Assembly (NCBI RefSeq): GCF_900111375.1
Contig: NZ_FOHB01000003.1
Span: forward strand, 248,001-312,000
DNA length: 64,000 nucleotides
DNA from: Pedococcus cremeus
GTDB taxonomy: Bacteria; Actinomycetota; Actinomycetes; Actinomycetales; Dermatophilaceae
Reading direction: 5' to 3'
Below are positions 39,531 through 48,773 of this stretch, in pieces (position 1 is the stretch's first letter; each line of letters opens with the position of its first letter). The notes below the pieces were generated by a model. The model saw only the letters and a list, made by a program, of their open reading frames with translations, was not told the DNA's origin and searched no databases. The translations under genes and the position numbers were made by a program.

Positions 39531-40532
39531 GTGTCCCCGCTCCACCGCCCCCGTGCGGCGGCCCTCGGCGTCCTCGCCGCTGCCGCCCTCGCCACCACGC
39601 TCGGAGTGCCCTCCGTCTCCGGCGTGACCACCGCGAGCGCCGCCCCCTCCGGCGCCTCCACCAGCACCTCCGCCAACGCCACTGCGAGCACGTCCCGTGG
39701 GCAGGAGCCCGAGGTCGCCGACCTGGCCGAGGAGCACCGGGTGCTCCAGCCCGAGACCGCAGCGGTCTCCATCGGCGTCACGACCAGCACGGCGCCGCTC
39801 AGCCCCAAGTGCACCCAGCCCGGCACCAGCGGCAACCGGGTCCAGGCGGTCTACGCCTACTACGGGTCGCTGCCCAACCGGATCGGCAGCCTGAAGCCGT
39901 ACATCATCGACGCCATGAAGCGGGCCAACGGCATCGTGGCCGCGTCGGCCAGGCAGACCGGTGGCAGCCGCCAGCTGCGCATCGCCACGAGCGCCAACTG
40001 CCAGCCCTCGGTGGCCGTCGCGCACCTGTCGTCGTCGGCCGCCCCGAGCTTCGCCAAGACCGCCTCGGAGCTGACCGCCAAGGGCTACGTGCACAGCACG
40101 CGCAAGTACATGGTGTTCGCCGACGCCCGCTACATCTGCGGCCTCGGCCAGACCTACAACGACGACCAGCCCGGCCGGAAGAACCGCAACAACCTCGGTC
40201 CGCAGTTCGCCCGGGTCGACCTCGGCTGCTGGTCCGGCTCGGCGGCGGCGCACGAGATCTTCCACACCCTCGGTGCCGTGCAGAAGAGCGCTCCCCACTC
40301 GGACACCGCGCTGCACTGTCGCGATGAGAAGGACCTGATGTGCTACTCCGGCGCCGCCGGCACCTCGGTCTACACCTCCTCGACCTGCACCACGACCGTG
40401 CTCGACGAGCGACTCGACTGCAACAAGAACGACTACTTCCACACCAACCCGAAGGCGGGCAGCTACCTCGCCACGCACTGGAACACCGCGCGCAGCTCGT
40501 TCCTGTGGGGAGGCGGACCCACCTACGGGTGA
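39531..40532 (+). CDS. secreted metzincin-like metalloprotease
   Basis: An exported protein of about 333 residues. The N-terminus is a signal peptide (PRAAALGVLAAAALATTLG ending near ASAAP), then a Ser/Thr-rich linker. A zinc motif AAHEIFHTLGAVQ lies near residue 240 (HExxHxxG), followed by PHSDTALHC and a Met-turn-like DLMCYSG near residue 270; several Cys could form disulfides. Probably a secreted zinc protease; substrate unknown. Start uncertain: GTG 39531 gives a standard signal peptide, TTG 39501 would add ten residues. An operator-like array lies about 80 bp upstream. Confidence 0.75.
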   Translation: MSPLHRPRAAALGVLAAAALATTLGVPSVSGVTTASAAPSGASTSTSANATASTSRGQEPEVADLAEEHRVLQPETAAVSIGVTTSTAPLSPKCTQPGTSGNRVQAVYAYYGSLPNRIGSLKPYIIDAMKRANGIVAASARQTGGSRQLRIATSANCQPSVAVAHLSSSAAPSFAKTASELTAKGYVHSTRKYMVFADARYICGLGQTYNDDQPGRKNRNNLGPQFARVDLGCWSGSAAAHEIFHTLGAVQKSAPHSDTALHCRDEKDLMCYSGAAGTSVYTSSTCTTTVLDERLDCNKNDYFHTNPKAGSYLATHWNTARSSFLWGGGPTYG

Positions 40533-40598
40533 CCCTTTACGGTCGACCCACGCGCCACCCGGGAGAGGGAGCCCTGGACAGGTCCCGGTTGGTGGGTG

Positions 40599-40636
40599 GC
40601 ACGAAGCCCTGACGGATCACCGTCAGGGCTTCGTGC
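40599..40636. terminator. bidirectional terminator
   Basis: Perfect 17-bp arms GCACGAAGCCCTGACGG and CCGTCAGGGCTTCGTGC with loop ATCA, between the convergent metzincin and azlD genes. Confidence 0.92.
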
Positions 40637-40697
40637 TGCTCAGGCCGGCCCGAGCGGCCCGACCGTCCCGGACCGGCCCCCGAGCGTCCAGCGCTGG

Positions 40698-41012
40698 CTA
40701 GCCCCAGCCCAGCGAGCGGAGCAGGGCCGCCGTGCCTGCGGCGAGACCGACCACCAGGAGGAAGGGCGCCCGCAGGGCCAGGGCGACGAGCGCGACGGCC
40801 ACGGCGGCCAGCCGCGCGTCGACCACCAGGGCGCCGCCGGCACCGGTGAGGGTCTGCACCGCCACGAGCGCGGAGAGCAGGGCGATCGGCAGGGCGGAGG
40901 TGACCCGGCTGGTGCGCCGGCCCTCCAGCCACTGCGTCGGCACGACGTAGCCGAGGAACTTCAGGGCGAACGCGAGCGCGCTGGCGGCGAGGACCGCGGT
41001 CCACATGCTCAT
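40698..41012 (-). CDS. azlD: AzlD-family branched-chain amino acid exporter subunit
   Basis: A 104-residue membrane protein with four hydrophobic segments and the AzlD-type ALKFLGYVVPTQWLEG and RAPFLLVVGLAAGTAALLR. Together with AzlC it forms a small export complex for branched-chain or other amino acids (family knowledge). ATG at 41012 overlaps the azlC stop. Last gene of the GNAT-azlC-azlD operon. Confidence 0.85.
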   Translation of the reverse strand: MSMWTAVLAASALAFALKFLGYVVPTQWLEGRRTSRVTSALPIALLSALVAVQTLTGAGGALVVDARLAAVAVALVALALRAPFLLVVGLAAGTAALLRSLGWG

Positions 41013-41782
41013 CGGGCTTCACCTCGGGGTGTCCCACGATGGTCGGGGTCCGCCTTCGTCGCCTCGTCCTCGTCGGTCCAGTGGTGCGGTGGGGTGGGGT
41101 CCCGGTGCGCCGACGGCCACACCGCCGCCACCAGCGCGGTGAACGCCGCCACCAGCACCGGCACGCCGGCGGGGGCGTGCGGCGCCAGCAGCACGGCGAT
41201 CAGCGCGGCCAGTGCGGCGATGGCGAAGGCGTCACCGGACTTCAGCCGGGGCCACAGCAGACCGCAGAAGGCGGCCGCCGCCGCGGCGTCGAGCCCGTAG
41301 GTCTTCGGGTCGCCGATCGAGTCGCCGACGAGTGCGCCGGCGAGCGTCATGAGGTTCCACAGCACGAAGACGGCCAGCCCGGTCGCCCAGAACCCGAGTC
41401 GCCCCGCCCGCTCCTCGGGCTGGCCCACGCCGACGGCGGTGGACTCGTCGATCGTCAGGTGGGCGGCGGCGACCCGGCGCAGGCCCCGCACGTCGAGCAT
41501 CCTGGCCACCTGCAGGCCGTAGAGGCCGTTGCGCACACCGAGCAGGGTCGACGTCGCGATCGCGGCCGGCGCCCCCGACATCCCACCGGCGACGAGGCCG
41601 ACGAAGGCGAACTGCGAGCCTCCGGAGAACAGCAGCACCGACAGGGCCTGCGTCTGCAGCACGTCGAGGCCCGCAGCGGTCGACAGGGCGCCGAAGCTGA
41701 TCCCGTAGGCGCCGGTGGCGACACCGACCGAGACCGCCTGGCGCAGGACCGCGCGGCGCCGGGCCGGGTCGAGCGCGGTCAC
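41009..41782 (-). CDS. azlC: AzlC-family branched-chain amino acid permease
   Basis: A 257-residue integral membrane protein. [29 protein letters not shown] and [10 protein letters not shown] are AzlC hallmarks; about seven hydrophobic segments. C-terminal 40 residues are hydrophilic ([14 protein letters not shown]). GTG start 41782 overlaps the stop of the upstream GNAT gene (GTGA). Works with AzlD, encoded next. Confidence 0.88.
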   Translation of the reverse strand: MTALDPARRRAVLRQAVSVGVATGAYGISFGALSTAAGLDVLQTQALSVLLFSGGSQFAFVGLVAGGMSGAPAAIATSTLLGVRNGLYGLQVARMLDVRGLRRVAAAHLTIDESTAVGVGQPEERAGRLGFWATGLAVFVLWNLMTLAGALVGDSIGDPKTYGLDAAAAAAFCGLLWPRLKSGDAFAIAALAALIAVLLAPHAPAGVPVLVAAFTALVAAVWPSAHRDPTPPHHWTDEDEATKADPDHRGTPRGEAR

Positions 41783-42504
41783 GGCTGGCTGTGGCCCGGC
41801 TGCTCGGTGTCGCTGGGCTGCTCGGTGTCGCTGGGCTGCTCGGTGTCCGTGGGCTGCTCGTTGTCGGTGGACTGCTCGGTGTCGCCGATCGCCGCGACCA
41901 GCCGGACCTCGCGCGCCGTGCGGCCGTCGGGGGAGACCACCCGGTCGCGGAACGCGCTGTCGGGGGCGAGTCCCGCCCGGGTGAAGAAGGCCCGCGTCTG
42001 CTCGTCGGTCGCGAGCACCCAGGCGTGGAGGGTGTCGGCACCCGCACCGCGCAGGGTGTCGACGGCGGCGTTGAGCAGCCGCGACCCGTGACCGGCCCGG
42101 CGGGCATGCGGGTGCACCCCCATGGCCGTGAGCTCGCCGGTCAAGGGCGACGCGTCGGGGTCCTGGCTCGGTCCCACGGCGGCGAACCCGACGACCTGCT
42201 CTCCGGCACACGCCACCAGGAGCCGGTGCGCACCGGCCGGGGGGTTGGCCAGGGACGTGCGCCACGCGCGCGTGAAGGCGGGCGGCTCGAACGCCTCGAC
42301 GACCTCGTCCGGCACCACGCCGGCATACGCCTCGCGCCACACCGTCGCCTGGACCAGGCCCACGGCCGGGGCGTCGCTCTCCCGGGCCACGCGCACGCTG
42401 GCGTCCGCGACCGGTCCGGTGGCGGCGTGCGCGTGCTCGTCGCCGTGCGGGTGGTCGTGGGGATGCCCAGGGTCGTGCTGGTGCTCGGAGTCGTGGTGCG
42501 CCAC
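41779..42504 (-). CDS. GNAT acetyltransferase with His-rich head and DTEQPS repeat tail
   Basis: A 241-residue protein. Residues 1-30 are rich in His ([19 protein letters not shown]) and could bind metal. The middle is a GNAT domain: [40 protein letters not shown] for acetyl-CoA, and [18 protein letters not shown]. The tail is five six-residue repeats of the form DTEQPS (18-bp DNA repeat, about 41799-41888). GTG 42504 is the only sensible start. It heads an operon with azlCD, which suggests acetylation linked to amino acid export, unproven. Confidence 0.78.
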   Translation of the reverse strand: MAHHDSEHQHDPGHPHDHPHGDEHAHAATGPVADASVRVARESDAPAVGLVQATVWREAYAGVVPDEVVEAFEPPAFTRAWRTSLANPPAGAHRLLVACAGEQVVGFAAVGPSQDPDASPLTGELTAMGVHPHARRAGHGSRLLNAAVDTLRGAGADTLHAWVLATDEQTRAFFTRAGLAPDSAFRDRVVSPDGRTAREVRLVAAIGDTEQSTDNEQPTDTEQPSDTEQPSDTEQPGHSQP

Positions 42505-42552
42505 CGCGCCATCCTCGCACCCGTGCAGGCATGTGACACCAAAGCGGCACAA

Positions 42553-42582
42553 TTGCAATCGGGTGTAACACCACCGCATACT
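42553..42582 (+). promoter_or_regulatory. paa operon promoter
   Basis: TTGCAA (42553-42558), an 18-bp spacer and CATACT (42577-42582), six bases before the paaA ATG at 42589. A recognisable -35/-10 pair with a leaderless start. GGTGTAACACC (about 42561-42571), a perfect inverted repeat, sits in the spacer and could be an operator. Confidence 0.65.
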
Positions 42583-42588
42583 GTGGGC

Positions 42589-43608
42589 ATGTACGGCAAC
42601 GACTTCGGCCCCGAGGCGGACAGCGCCCTGCCGAGCCCCGACGAGCCGCTGAACGCCGCCGAGTCCGGCCTGTTCGACGACCTCATCGAGGCCGACCAGC
42701 GCATCGAGCCGCGTGACGAGATGCCGGAGGCGTACCGCCAGACGCTCATCCGCCAGATCGCCCAGCACGCGCACTCCGAGATCATCGGCATGCAGCCCGA
42801 GGGCAACTGGATCACCCGCGCCCCGAGCCTGCGCCGCAAGGCGATCCTCATGGCCAAGGTGCAGGACGAGGCCGGGCACGGGCTCTACCTCTACAGCGCC
42901 GCCGAGACCCTCGGGGTCGACCGCGCCGAGCTGCTCGACCGGCTGCACTCGGGCAAGCAGAAGTACTCCTCGATCTTCAACTACCCGACGCTGACCTGGG
43001 CCGACTGCGGCGCGATCGGCTGGCTCGTCGACGGTGCCGCGATCATGAACCAGGTGCCGCTGTGCCGGTGCTCCTACGGGCCGTACGCCCGCGCGATGAT
43101 CCGGGTCTGCAAGGAGGAGTCGTTCCACCAGCGGCAGGGCTTCGAGATCCTCTGGACCCTCATGCGCGGCACGGAGGAGCAGCAGGAGATGGCCCAGGAC
43201 GCCGCCAACCGTTGGTGGTGGCCCTCCCTGATGATGTTCGGGCCGCCCGACACCGGTGAGGCCGCCCAGGGCGGGCACACCGAGCAGTCGATGGCCTGGG
43301 GCATCAAGCGGTTCAGCAACGACGACCTGCGCCAGAAGTTCGTCGACATGATGGTGCCGCAGGCCGAGAAGCTCGGCCTCGTGCTCCCCGACCCCGAGCT
43401 GCGCTGGAACGAGGAGCGCGGCCACTACGACTTCGGCCCCATCGACTGGGACGAGTTCTGGCGCGTGCTCAAGGGCGACGGGCCGTGCAACGCCGAGCGC
43501 CTCACCCACCGCCGCGCCGCCCACGAGGAGGGCGCCTGGGTGCGTGAGGCAGCCACCGCGTATGCCGCCAAGCAGGCTGCGCGCGAACGCCGGGGGAGTG
43601 CCGCATGA
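42589..43608 (+). CDS. paaA: 1,2-phenylacetyl-CoA epoxidase subunit PaaA
   Basis: Catalytic di-iron subunit of 339 residues. It adds oxygen to the phenylacetyl-CoA ring with PaaC and electrons from PaaE. The iron ligands fall in [17 protein letters not shown] and in [14 protein letters not shown] (Glu and ExxH pairs), as in the ferritin-like fold. [22 protein letters not shown] is a family signature (read in pieces around residues 63-84). Leaderless promoter just upstream; paaB overlaps the stop by ATGA. Confidence 0.97.
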   Translation: MYGNDFGPEADSALPSPDEPLNAAESGLFDDLIEADQRIEPRDEMPEAYRQTLIRQIAQHAHSEIIGMQPEGNWITRAPSLRRKAILMAKVQDEAGHGLYLYSAAETLGVDRAELLDRLHSGKQKYSSIFNYPTLTWADCGAIGWLVDGAAIMNQVPLCRCSYGPYARAMIRVCKEESFHQRQGFEILWTLMRGTEEQQEMAQDAANRWWWPSLMMFGPPDTGEAAQGGHTEQSMAWGIKRFSNDDLRQKFVDMMVPQAEKLGLVLPDPELRWNEERGHYDFGPIDWDEFWRVLKGDGPCNAERLTHRRAAHEEGAWVREAATAYAAKQAARERRGSAA

Positions 43609-43934
43609 GCGCCTCGAGCCACGACACCGCGAGCGAGGGGCAGGGCATGTCCGAGAAGTCGTGGCCGCTGTGGGAGGTCTTCGTCCGGGGCAAGCGGGGG
43701 CTGTCGCACGTGCACGTCGGCTCGCTGCACGCCCCTGACGCGACCATGGCGCTGCGCAACGCGCGAGACGTCTACACCCGCCGGCAGGAGGGCGTCTCGC
43801 TCTGGGTCGTGAGGGCGTCCGACATCACCGCCTCGAGCCCCGACGAGCGTGGTTCCTTCTTCGACCCGGCGGCCGACAAGGTCTACCGCCACCCGACCTT
43901 CTACGACGTCCCCGAGGACGTGGAGTACCTGTGA
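43605..43934 (+). CDS. paaB: 1,2-phenylacetyl-CoA epoxidase subunit PaaB
   Basis: A 109-residue subunit. [20 protein letters not shown] and [19 protein letters not shown] are the PaaB signature; it bridges PaaA-PaaC heterodimers and has no catalytic metal site. ATG 43605 overlaps paaA; an internal ATG at 43647 (MSEKSWPLW) could be the real start, since the first 14 residues are not typical. Confidence 0.95.
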   Translation: MSASSHDTASEGQGMSEKSWPLWEVFVRGKRGLSHVHVGSLHAPDATMALRNARDVYTRRQEGVSLWVVRASDITASSPDERGSFFDPAADKVYRHPTFYDVPEDVEYL

Positions 43935-44749
43935 ACCCGGACCCCACCACGGCGGCCACGGTGGCCTCAGTGGCCCCGGTTTCCGCAGTGGTCTCGGAAA
44001 CCGTTGCGGCACCGTACATCCAGGGCCTGGCCGACGACGCGCTGGTCTACGCCCAGCGGCTGGGGGAGTGGATCTCGCGGGCCCCGCAGATCGAGGAGGA
44101 CATGGCGCTGGCCAACGTCGGCCTCGACCTGCTCGGGCAGGCACGCGTCCTGCTGACCCGGGTGGGCGAGCTCGACGGCACGGGCCGCACCGAGGACGAC
44201 CTGGCCTACTTCCGCGACGAGCGGGAGTTCCGCAACGTGCACCTCGTGGAGCAGGAGCGCGCCGGCTTCGGCTTCGAGATGGCCCGCCTGCTCACCTTCG
44301 CCAGCTACCAGTGCGAGCTGTATGCCGCCTTGCGCCGTTCGAGCGACCCGGTGCTGGCCGGCGTGGCGGAGAAGGCGCTCAAGGAGGTCACCTACCACCG
44401 CGACCACGCCACGCAGTGGGTGCTGCGACTTGGGGACGGCACCGAGGAGTCGCACCGCCGGATGCAGGAAGGGCTGGAGGCCGTCGCTCCCTACGTCGCC
44501 GAGCTCTTCGACGACGACGAGACCGCACGCGCCGCCGCCGAAGCGGGCGTGGGCGTCCTTCCCTCGACGCTGCGCGACGCGGCCCTCGGCCACGTGACGG
44601 CGGTGGTGGAGGAGGCAACCCTGACCGAGCCCGGGGCCCCTCGCTGGCGCTCGCGCGGAGGCCGTGCGGGGATCCACTCCCGGCCGATGGGCTACCTCCT
44701 GGCCGAGATGCAGCACATCGCCCGGTCGCACCCCGGAGCGAGCTGGTGA
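43931..44749 (+). CDS. paaC: 1,2-phenylacetyl-CoA epoxidase subunit PaaC
   Basis: A 272-residue structural partner of PaaA with a ferritin-like fold. LADDALVYAQRLGEWISRAP, ANVGLDLLGQARVLL, and EVTYHRDHATQWVLRLGDGT are family motifs. GTG start overlaps the paaB stop, and the first ~25 residues are a low-complexity Ala/Val/Thr stretch with TVASVAPVSAVV, a common variable N-terminus. Confidence 0.95.
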   Translation: MNPDPTTAATVASVAPVSAVVSETVAAPYIQGLADDALVYAQRLGEWISRAPQIEEDMALANVGLDLLGQARVLLTRVGELDGTGRTEDDLAYFRDEREFRNVHLVEQERAGFGFEMARLLTFASYQCELYAALRRSSDPVLAGVAEKALKEVTYHRDHATQWVLRLGDGTEESHRRMQEGLEAVAPYVAELFDDDETARAAAEAGVGVLPSTLRDAALGHVTAVVEEATLTEPGAPRWRSRGGRAGIHSRPMGYLLAEMQHIARSHPGASW

Positions 44750-45270
44750 GCGTCATGACTGAAGCTGCGCCCGTCGTGAAGTCCGCTGTGGCACAGGCGA
44801 TCTCGGACATCCCCGACCCCGAGGTGCCGGTCGTGACCATCGAGGACCTCGGCATCCTGCGCCACCTCGAGGTCGACGAGTCGAACCGCCGGGTCTCGGT
44901 GACCATCACGCCGACATACTCGGGCTGCCCTGCGATGGAGGCCATCGAGCACCGCGTCGTGCACGAGGCCGTGCGGCACGGCTACACGTGCTCGGTCGAG
45001 ACCAGGCTCAGCCCTGCGTGGACCACGGACTGGATGTCCGAACGGGGCCGTGTGCGGTTGCGCGAGTTCGGTATCGCTCCACCCGAGCGGGGTGCCGGCG
45101 CCCGGGGGAGCGGGCCGGTCGCCCTCTCGCTCCAGGTCCGCCAGGTGGCGTGCCCGCAGTGCGGGAGCACCGACACCGAGGAGCTCGCCCGGTTCGGCTC
45201 CACGGCGTGCAAGGCCCTGCGCCGGTGCCGCGCCTGCCGCGAGCCCTTCGACCAGTTCAAGGCGATCTGA
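44746..45270 (+). CDS. paaD: 1,2-phenylacetyl-CoA epoxidase maturation factor PaaD
   Basis: A 174-residue protein: an N-terminal MIP18/DUF59 domain (DIPDPEVPVVTIEDLGILR, then YSGCPAMEAI with its key Cys) and a C-terminal zinc-ribbon (CPQCGSTDTEELARFGS, CRACREPF). It is needed for iron-sulfur or di-iron assembly of the epoxidase. GTG 44746 overlaps paaC; ATG 44755 is an alternative. Its stop region has been duplicated (45258-45290). Confidence 0.93.
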   Translation: MSVMTEAAPVVKSAVAQAISDIPDPEVPVVTIEDLGILRHLEVDESNRRVSVTITPTYSGCPAMEAIEHRVVHEAVRHGYTCSVETRLSPAWTTDWMSERGRVRLREFGIAPPERGAGARGSGPVALSLQVRQVACPQCGSTDTEELARFGSTACKALRRCRACREPFDQFKAI

Positions 45271-45290
45271 TGGGCAAGGCGATCTGATGG
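45258..45290 (+). repeat. 17-bp duplication of the paaD stop / paaE start junction
   Basis: CAAGGCGATCTGATGG occurs at 45258-45273 and 45275-45290. The first copy holds the paaD stop and an ATG that leads only to MGKAI then stop; the second provides the real paaE ATG at 45287. The original TGATG overlap has thus been spread apart by a tandem duplication. Confidence 0.9.
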
Positions 45291-46402
45291 CAGCTCTGGT
45301 CACCCGTCCCACTCGCCGGCGGGCGCAGTTCCACGCCCTCACGGTGGCGGACGTGGAGCGCCTGACCGACGACGCCGTCGCGGTCACCTTCGACGTGCCG
45401 GAGGAGCTGCGGGAGGAGTACGCCTTCGCCCCGGGGCAGCACCTGACCCTGCGCGCGAGCATCAACGGCGAGGAGGTGCGCCAGTCGTACTCCATCTGCC
45501 TCGCGCCGTCGGAGGCTGCGGCCACCGGCACTGTGCGGGTCGCGTCGGCCCGGGTCCCCGGCGGCCGGATGTCGAACTGGCTCAACGACTCCGTGCAGCG
45601 GGGCGACGTCCTTGACGTCATGACGCCGCTGGGCTCCTTCACCTGCCCGCCGCAGCCGGGCACGAGCCGACACCACCTGGCGATCGCGGCCGGCAGTGGC
45701 ATCACCCCGGTGCTGGCGATCATCTCCGCGGCGCTGGAGGAGGAGCCCGAGTCCCGCGTGACCCTGCTCTTCGGCAACCGCCGCACGTCGTCGGTCATGT
45801 TCCTCGAGGAGCTCGCCGACCTGAAGAACCGCTACCCGGAGCGGCTTCAGCTCGTGCACGTGCTCTCCCGCGAGCCGCAGGACGTCGAGCTGTTCAGCGG
45901 ACGGCTCGACCCCGACCGCATCAGGCGCATCCTCGAGGTGCTCGCCCCGGTCGACACCGTCGACGAGTGGTACCTCTGTGGGCCCTACGGCATGGTCACC
46001 GGCGCCCAGGAGCTGCTCGCCGAGGCGGGGGTGGACCCACACCACATCCACCACGAGATCTTCCACGTCGCGGAGCAGGAGGCGCCTCGCCAGGAGGTCG
46101 TTGTCGAGGAGGGCGCGCCGCCGGAGGCGGTCGTGACGGTCAACCTCGACGGCCGCACGACGCGGATCGAGATGCCGAGCCGCGAGGAGACGATCCTCAA
46201 CGCGACGCTCCGCTCACGACCCGATGCGCCCTACTCGTGCACCGGCGGGGTCTGCGGCACCTGCCGCGCGCGGGTCGTGGCCGGCGAGGTGCGCATGGAC
46301 CGCAACTACGCGCTCGAGCCCGACGAGGTGGCGGCCGGCATCGTGCTCGCGTGCCAGAGCCACCCCGTCACCGACGAGGTCTCGCTCGACTACGACGCCT
46401 GA
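45287..46402 (+). CDS. paaE: 1,2-phenylacetyl-CoA epoxidase reductase PaaE
   Basis: A 371-residue flavo-iron-sulfur reductase. FAD-binding RQSYSICLAPSEA, NAD-binding AAGSGITPVLAIIS near residue 140, LCGPYGMV, then a plant-type ferredoxin domain with the [2Fe-2S] cluster in YSCTGGVCGTCRARV near residue 318 and a fourth Cys in VLACQSHP. It carries electrons from NADPH to PaaA. No paaK, paaG or paaZ genes are present in the window. Confidence 0.96.
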   Translation: MAALVTRPTRRRAQFHALTVADVERLTDDAVAVTFDVPEELREEYAFAPGQHLTLRASINGEEVRQSYSICLAPSEAAATGTVRVASARVPGGRMSNWLNDSVQRGDVLDVMTPLGSFTCPPQPGTSRHHLAIAAGSGITPVLAIISAALEEEPESRVTLLFGNRRTSSVMFLEELADLKNRYPERLQLVHVLSREPQDVELFSGRLDPDRIRRILEVLAPVDTVDEWYLCGPYGMVTGAQELLAEAGVDPHHIHHEIFHVAEQEAPRQEVVVEEGAPPEAVVTVNLDGRTTRIEMPSREETILNATLRSRPDAPYSCTGGVCGTCRARVVAGEVRMDRNYALEPDEVAAGIVLACQSHPVTDEVSLDYDA

Positions 46403-46430
46403 CGGCGCCAGACCGGCCGCGGCGGGTCAG

Positions 46431-46922
46431 CTAGAGGCTCGGTTCCTCCAGCGGAACGCCCGGGGGTGTGACGCGCGGCGCGGCACGGTGCCGGGCCACC
46501 CGCTCCACGGCGACGGCCGCGCTGCGCCGGCACCGCCATAGGCCGAACAGCGCGGCGGTGACGAAGACCGCGGCATACGGTTCCTGCCCCTGCACCCCAT
46601 CGTTGAACTGGGCAGCGACCATGAGGACCGCCACCGGGGCGTAGGCGACGACGGCGGCCCACCGGGCCCACCGGGGAGACGGCGCGAACGCGGCCACCCC
46701 GGCCGGCAGCAGCGACAGCCCGAGCCCAAGGAGCGCACCGGTGGGGGCGCCGAAGAGCAGGCCGAGCGCGACCGCCCCGGGGACGTCGGCGGCACCGGGC
46801 TCGTCCGCGCCCAGGAACACCACGAGAGCGCCGGCGGCCGCCCCCGTGAGGGCGCCCCACCCCGCGCCGGCACCCAGCACCGACAGTGCAGCGAGCGGGC
46901 CGGCCCGCCGCGCCTCGGACAC
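46431..46922 (-). CDS. hypothetical membrane protein
   Basis: A 163-residue protein with about four hydrophobic segments, rich in Ala and Gly, ending in a hydrophilic tail with Pro and Glu. No family recognised. GTG 46922 lies one base after the folA stop, so it is cotranscribed with thyA-folA; a longer reading frame upstream would overlap folA and is unlikely. Confidence 0.6.
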   Translation of the reverse strand: MSEARRAGPLAALSVLGAGAGWGALTGAAAGALVVFLGADEPGAADVPGAVALGLLFGAPTGALLGLGLSLLPAGVAAFAPSPRWARWAAVVAYAPVAVLMVAAQFNDGVQGQEPYAAVFVTAALFGLWRCRRSAAVAVERVARHRAAPRVTPPGVPLEEPSL

Positions 46923-46923
46923 G

Positions 46924-47391
46924 TCAGGCCCGTTCGTAGGTGGCGATGTCGAAGCGCTCGTGCGGCTCACGCGAGACCTCGCGCCATTCCTCGTGCGACC
47001 ACTCGGGGAAGAACGTGTCGCCCTCGGGGGAGTCGCGCACCTCGGTCAGCACCAGCCGCTGCGCGAAGGGCATCGCCTCGCGGTAGACCTCGCCGCCTCC
47101 GACCACGAAGACCTCGTCACCCGGTCCGGCCAGCGACAGCGCCTCCGGCAGCGAGTGGGCGGCCTCGACGTCCGGGTGGTGCCAGTCCGCCTGGCGCGTG
47201 ATGACGATGGTGCGGCGACCCGGCAGCACACGCCCGATCGACTCGAACGTCTTGCGGCCCATGACCATGGGGTGGCCCATGGTGGTGTGCTTGAAGTGCT
47301 TGAGGTCCTCGGGGAGGTGCCACGGCATCCCGCCGCCGCGGCCGATGACGCGGTTGCGGCCGAGGGCGGCGAGGAGCGTGACGCGGGTCAT
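46924..47391 (-). CDS. folA: dihydrofolate reductase
   Basis: A 155-residue enzyme that reduces dihydrofolate with NADPH. LLAALGRNRVIGRGGGMPWHLPEDLKHF (residues 6-33), MGRKTFESIG, RTIVITRQ and VVGGGEVYREAMPFA are classic DHFR segments, with the substrate-binding acid (Glu28 in LPEDL). It lies 41 bp after thyA, whose reaction produces the dihydrofolate it recycles. Confidence 0.97.
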   Translation of the reverse strand: MTRVTLLAALGRNRVIGRGGGMPWHLPEDLKHFKHTTMGHPMVMGRKTFESIGRVLPGRRTIVITRQADWHHPDVEAAHSLPEALSLAGPGDEVFVVGGGEVYREAMPFAQRLVLTEVRDSPEGDTFFPEWSHEEWREVSREPHERFDIATYERA

Positions 47392-47432
47392 GCCACGCAG
47401 TATGCCGCGTGGTCCCCGTGCGCTGCCTGCGC

Positions 47433-48242
<810 letters not shown>

Positions 48243-48248
48243 GTCGTC

Positions 48249-48254
48249 AGCCTA
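48249..48254 (-). promoter_or_regulatory. -10 element TAGGCT, leaderless thyA
   Basis: Minus-strand TAGGCT, six bases before GTG 48242; drives thyA-folA and the membrane gene. Confidence 0.55.
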
Positions 48255-48308
48255 CGCGGGACCCGCGCCGGACCGCCGCACCGTCCGCGGCGAGCCGGGT
48301 CGTCGTCG

Positions 48309-48635
48309 CTACCCGAGCGCGCGCGCCGCCGCGACCCCGCGCACCACCCACGCGCGCAGCGCCTCGTCGTCGTCGACGGCGGCACTGGCGACGCGCAGCC
48401 AGCCGTCCATCTCCCGGCCCCGCATCACGACCCGGTCGACGAGCGCCCCGTCGACCAGCTCCTCGCTGGTGGCCGGGTCGACGCGCACCATCAGGCCGCC
48501 CTGGCCGCTGGCCGCCACCGCCATGTGCCCCTCGACGAGGAAGGCCAGGCCTCCGAACATGCGCTTCTCGCTGAGACCGGGCTCTGCTCCGAGCGCCTCG
48601 CGCAGCCGGTCCGCCAGCTCCTCGTCGTAGGCCAT
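48309..48635 (-). CDS. TfoX N-terminal domain protein
   Basis: A 108-residue protein made of a TfoX_N fold alone: EKRMFGGLAFLVEGHMAVAA is the hallmark, followed by LMVRVDP and MRGREMDGWLRV. TfoX/Sxy regulates competence in gammaproteobacteria, but single-domain TfoX_N proteins in actinobacteria have no assigned role and this gene should not be read as evidence for competence. The ATG at 48635 begins MAYDEEL. It lies between thyA and the divergent dapA promoter. Confidence 0.85.
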   Translation of the reverse strand: MAYDEELADRLREALGAEPGLSEKRMFGGLAFLVEGHMAVAASGQGGLMVRVDPATSEELVDGALVDRVVMRGREMDGWLRVASAAVDDDEALRAWVVRGVAAARALG

Positions 48636-48760
48636 GGCCGAAGTGTCGCACCGGCCACCGACGCCGGGCAGGTCCTTCACGACGGGCGGCCCTCGGCACC
48701 ACGGTGAGGCGCGGCCGTCCACGGCCGGAACGGCATACCGGGGCTGTGGTCGGCCCGCGA

Positions 48761-48766
48761 TAGCCT
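48761..48766 (+). promoter_or_regulatory. -10 element TAGCCT, leaderless dapA
   Basis: TAGCCT, preceded by GA (extended look), seven bases before ATG 48774. An octamer (48731) lies 30 bp upstream. Confidence 0.6.
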
Positions 48767-48773
48767 GTCCACC

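Noticed and set aside
48309-48635. TfoX_N protein as evidence for natural competence
   Set aside because: The domain alone is widespread without any link to competence; no com genes are seen in the window.
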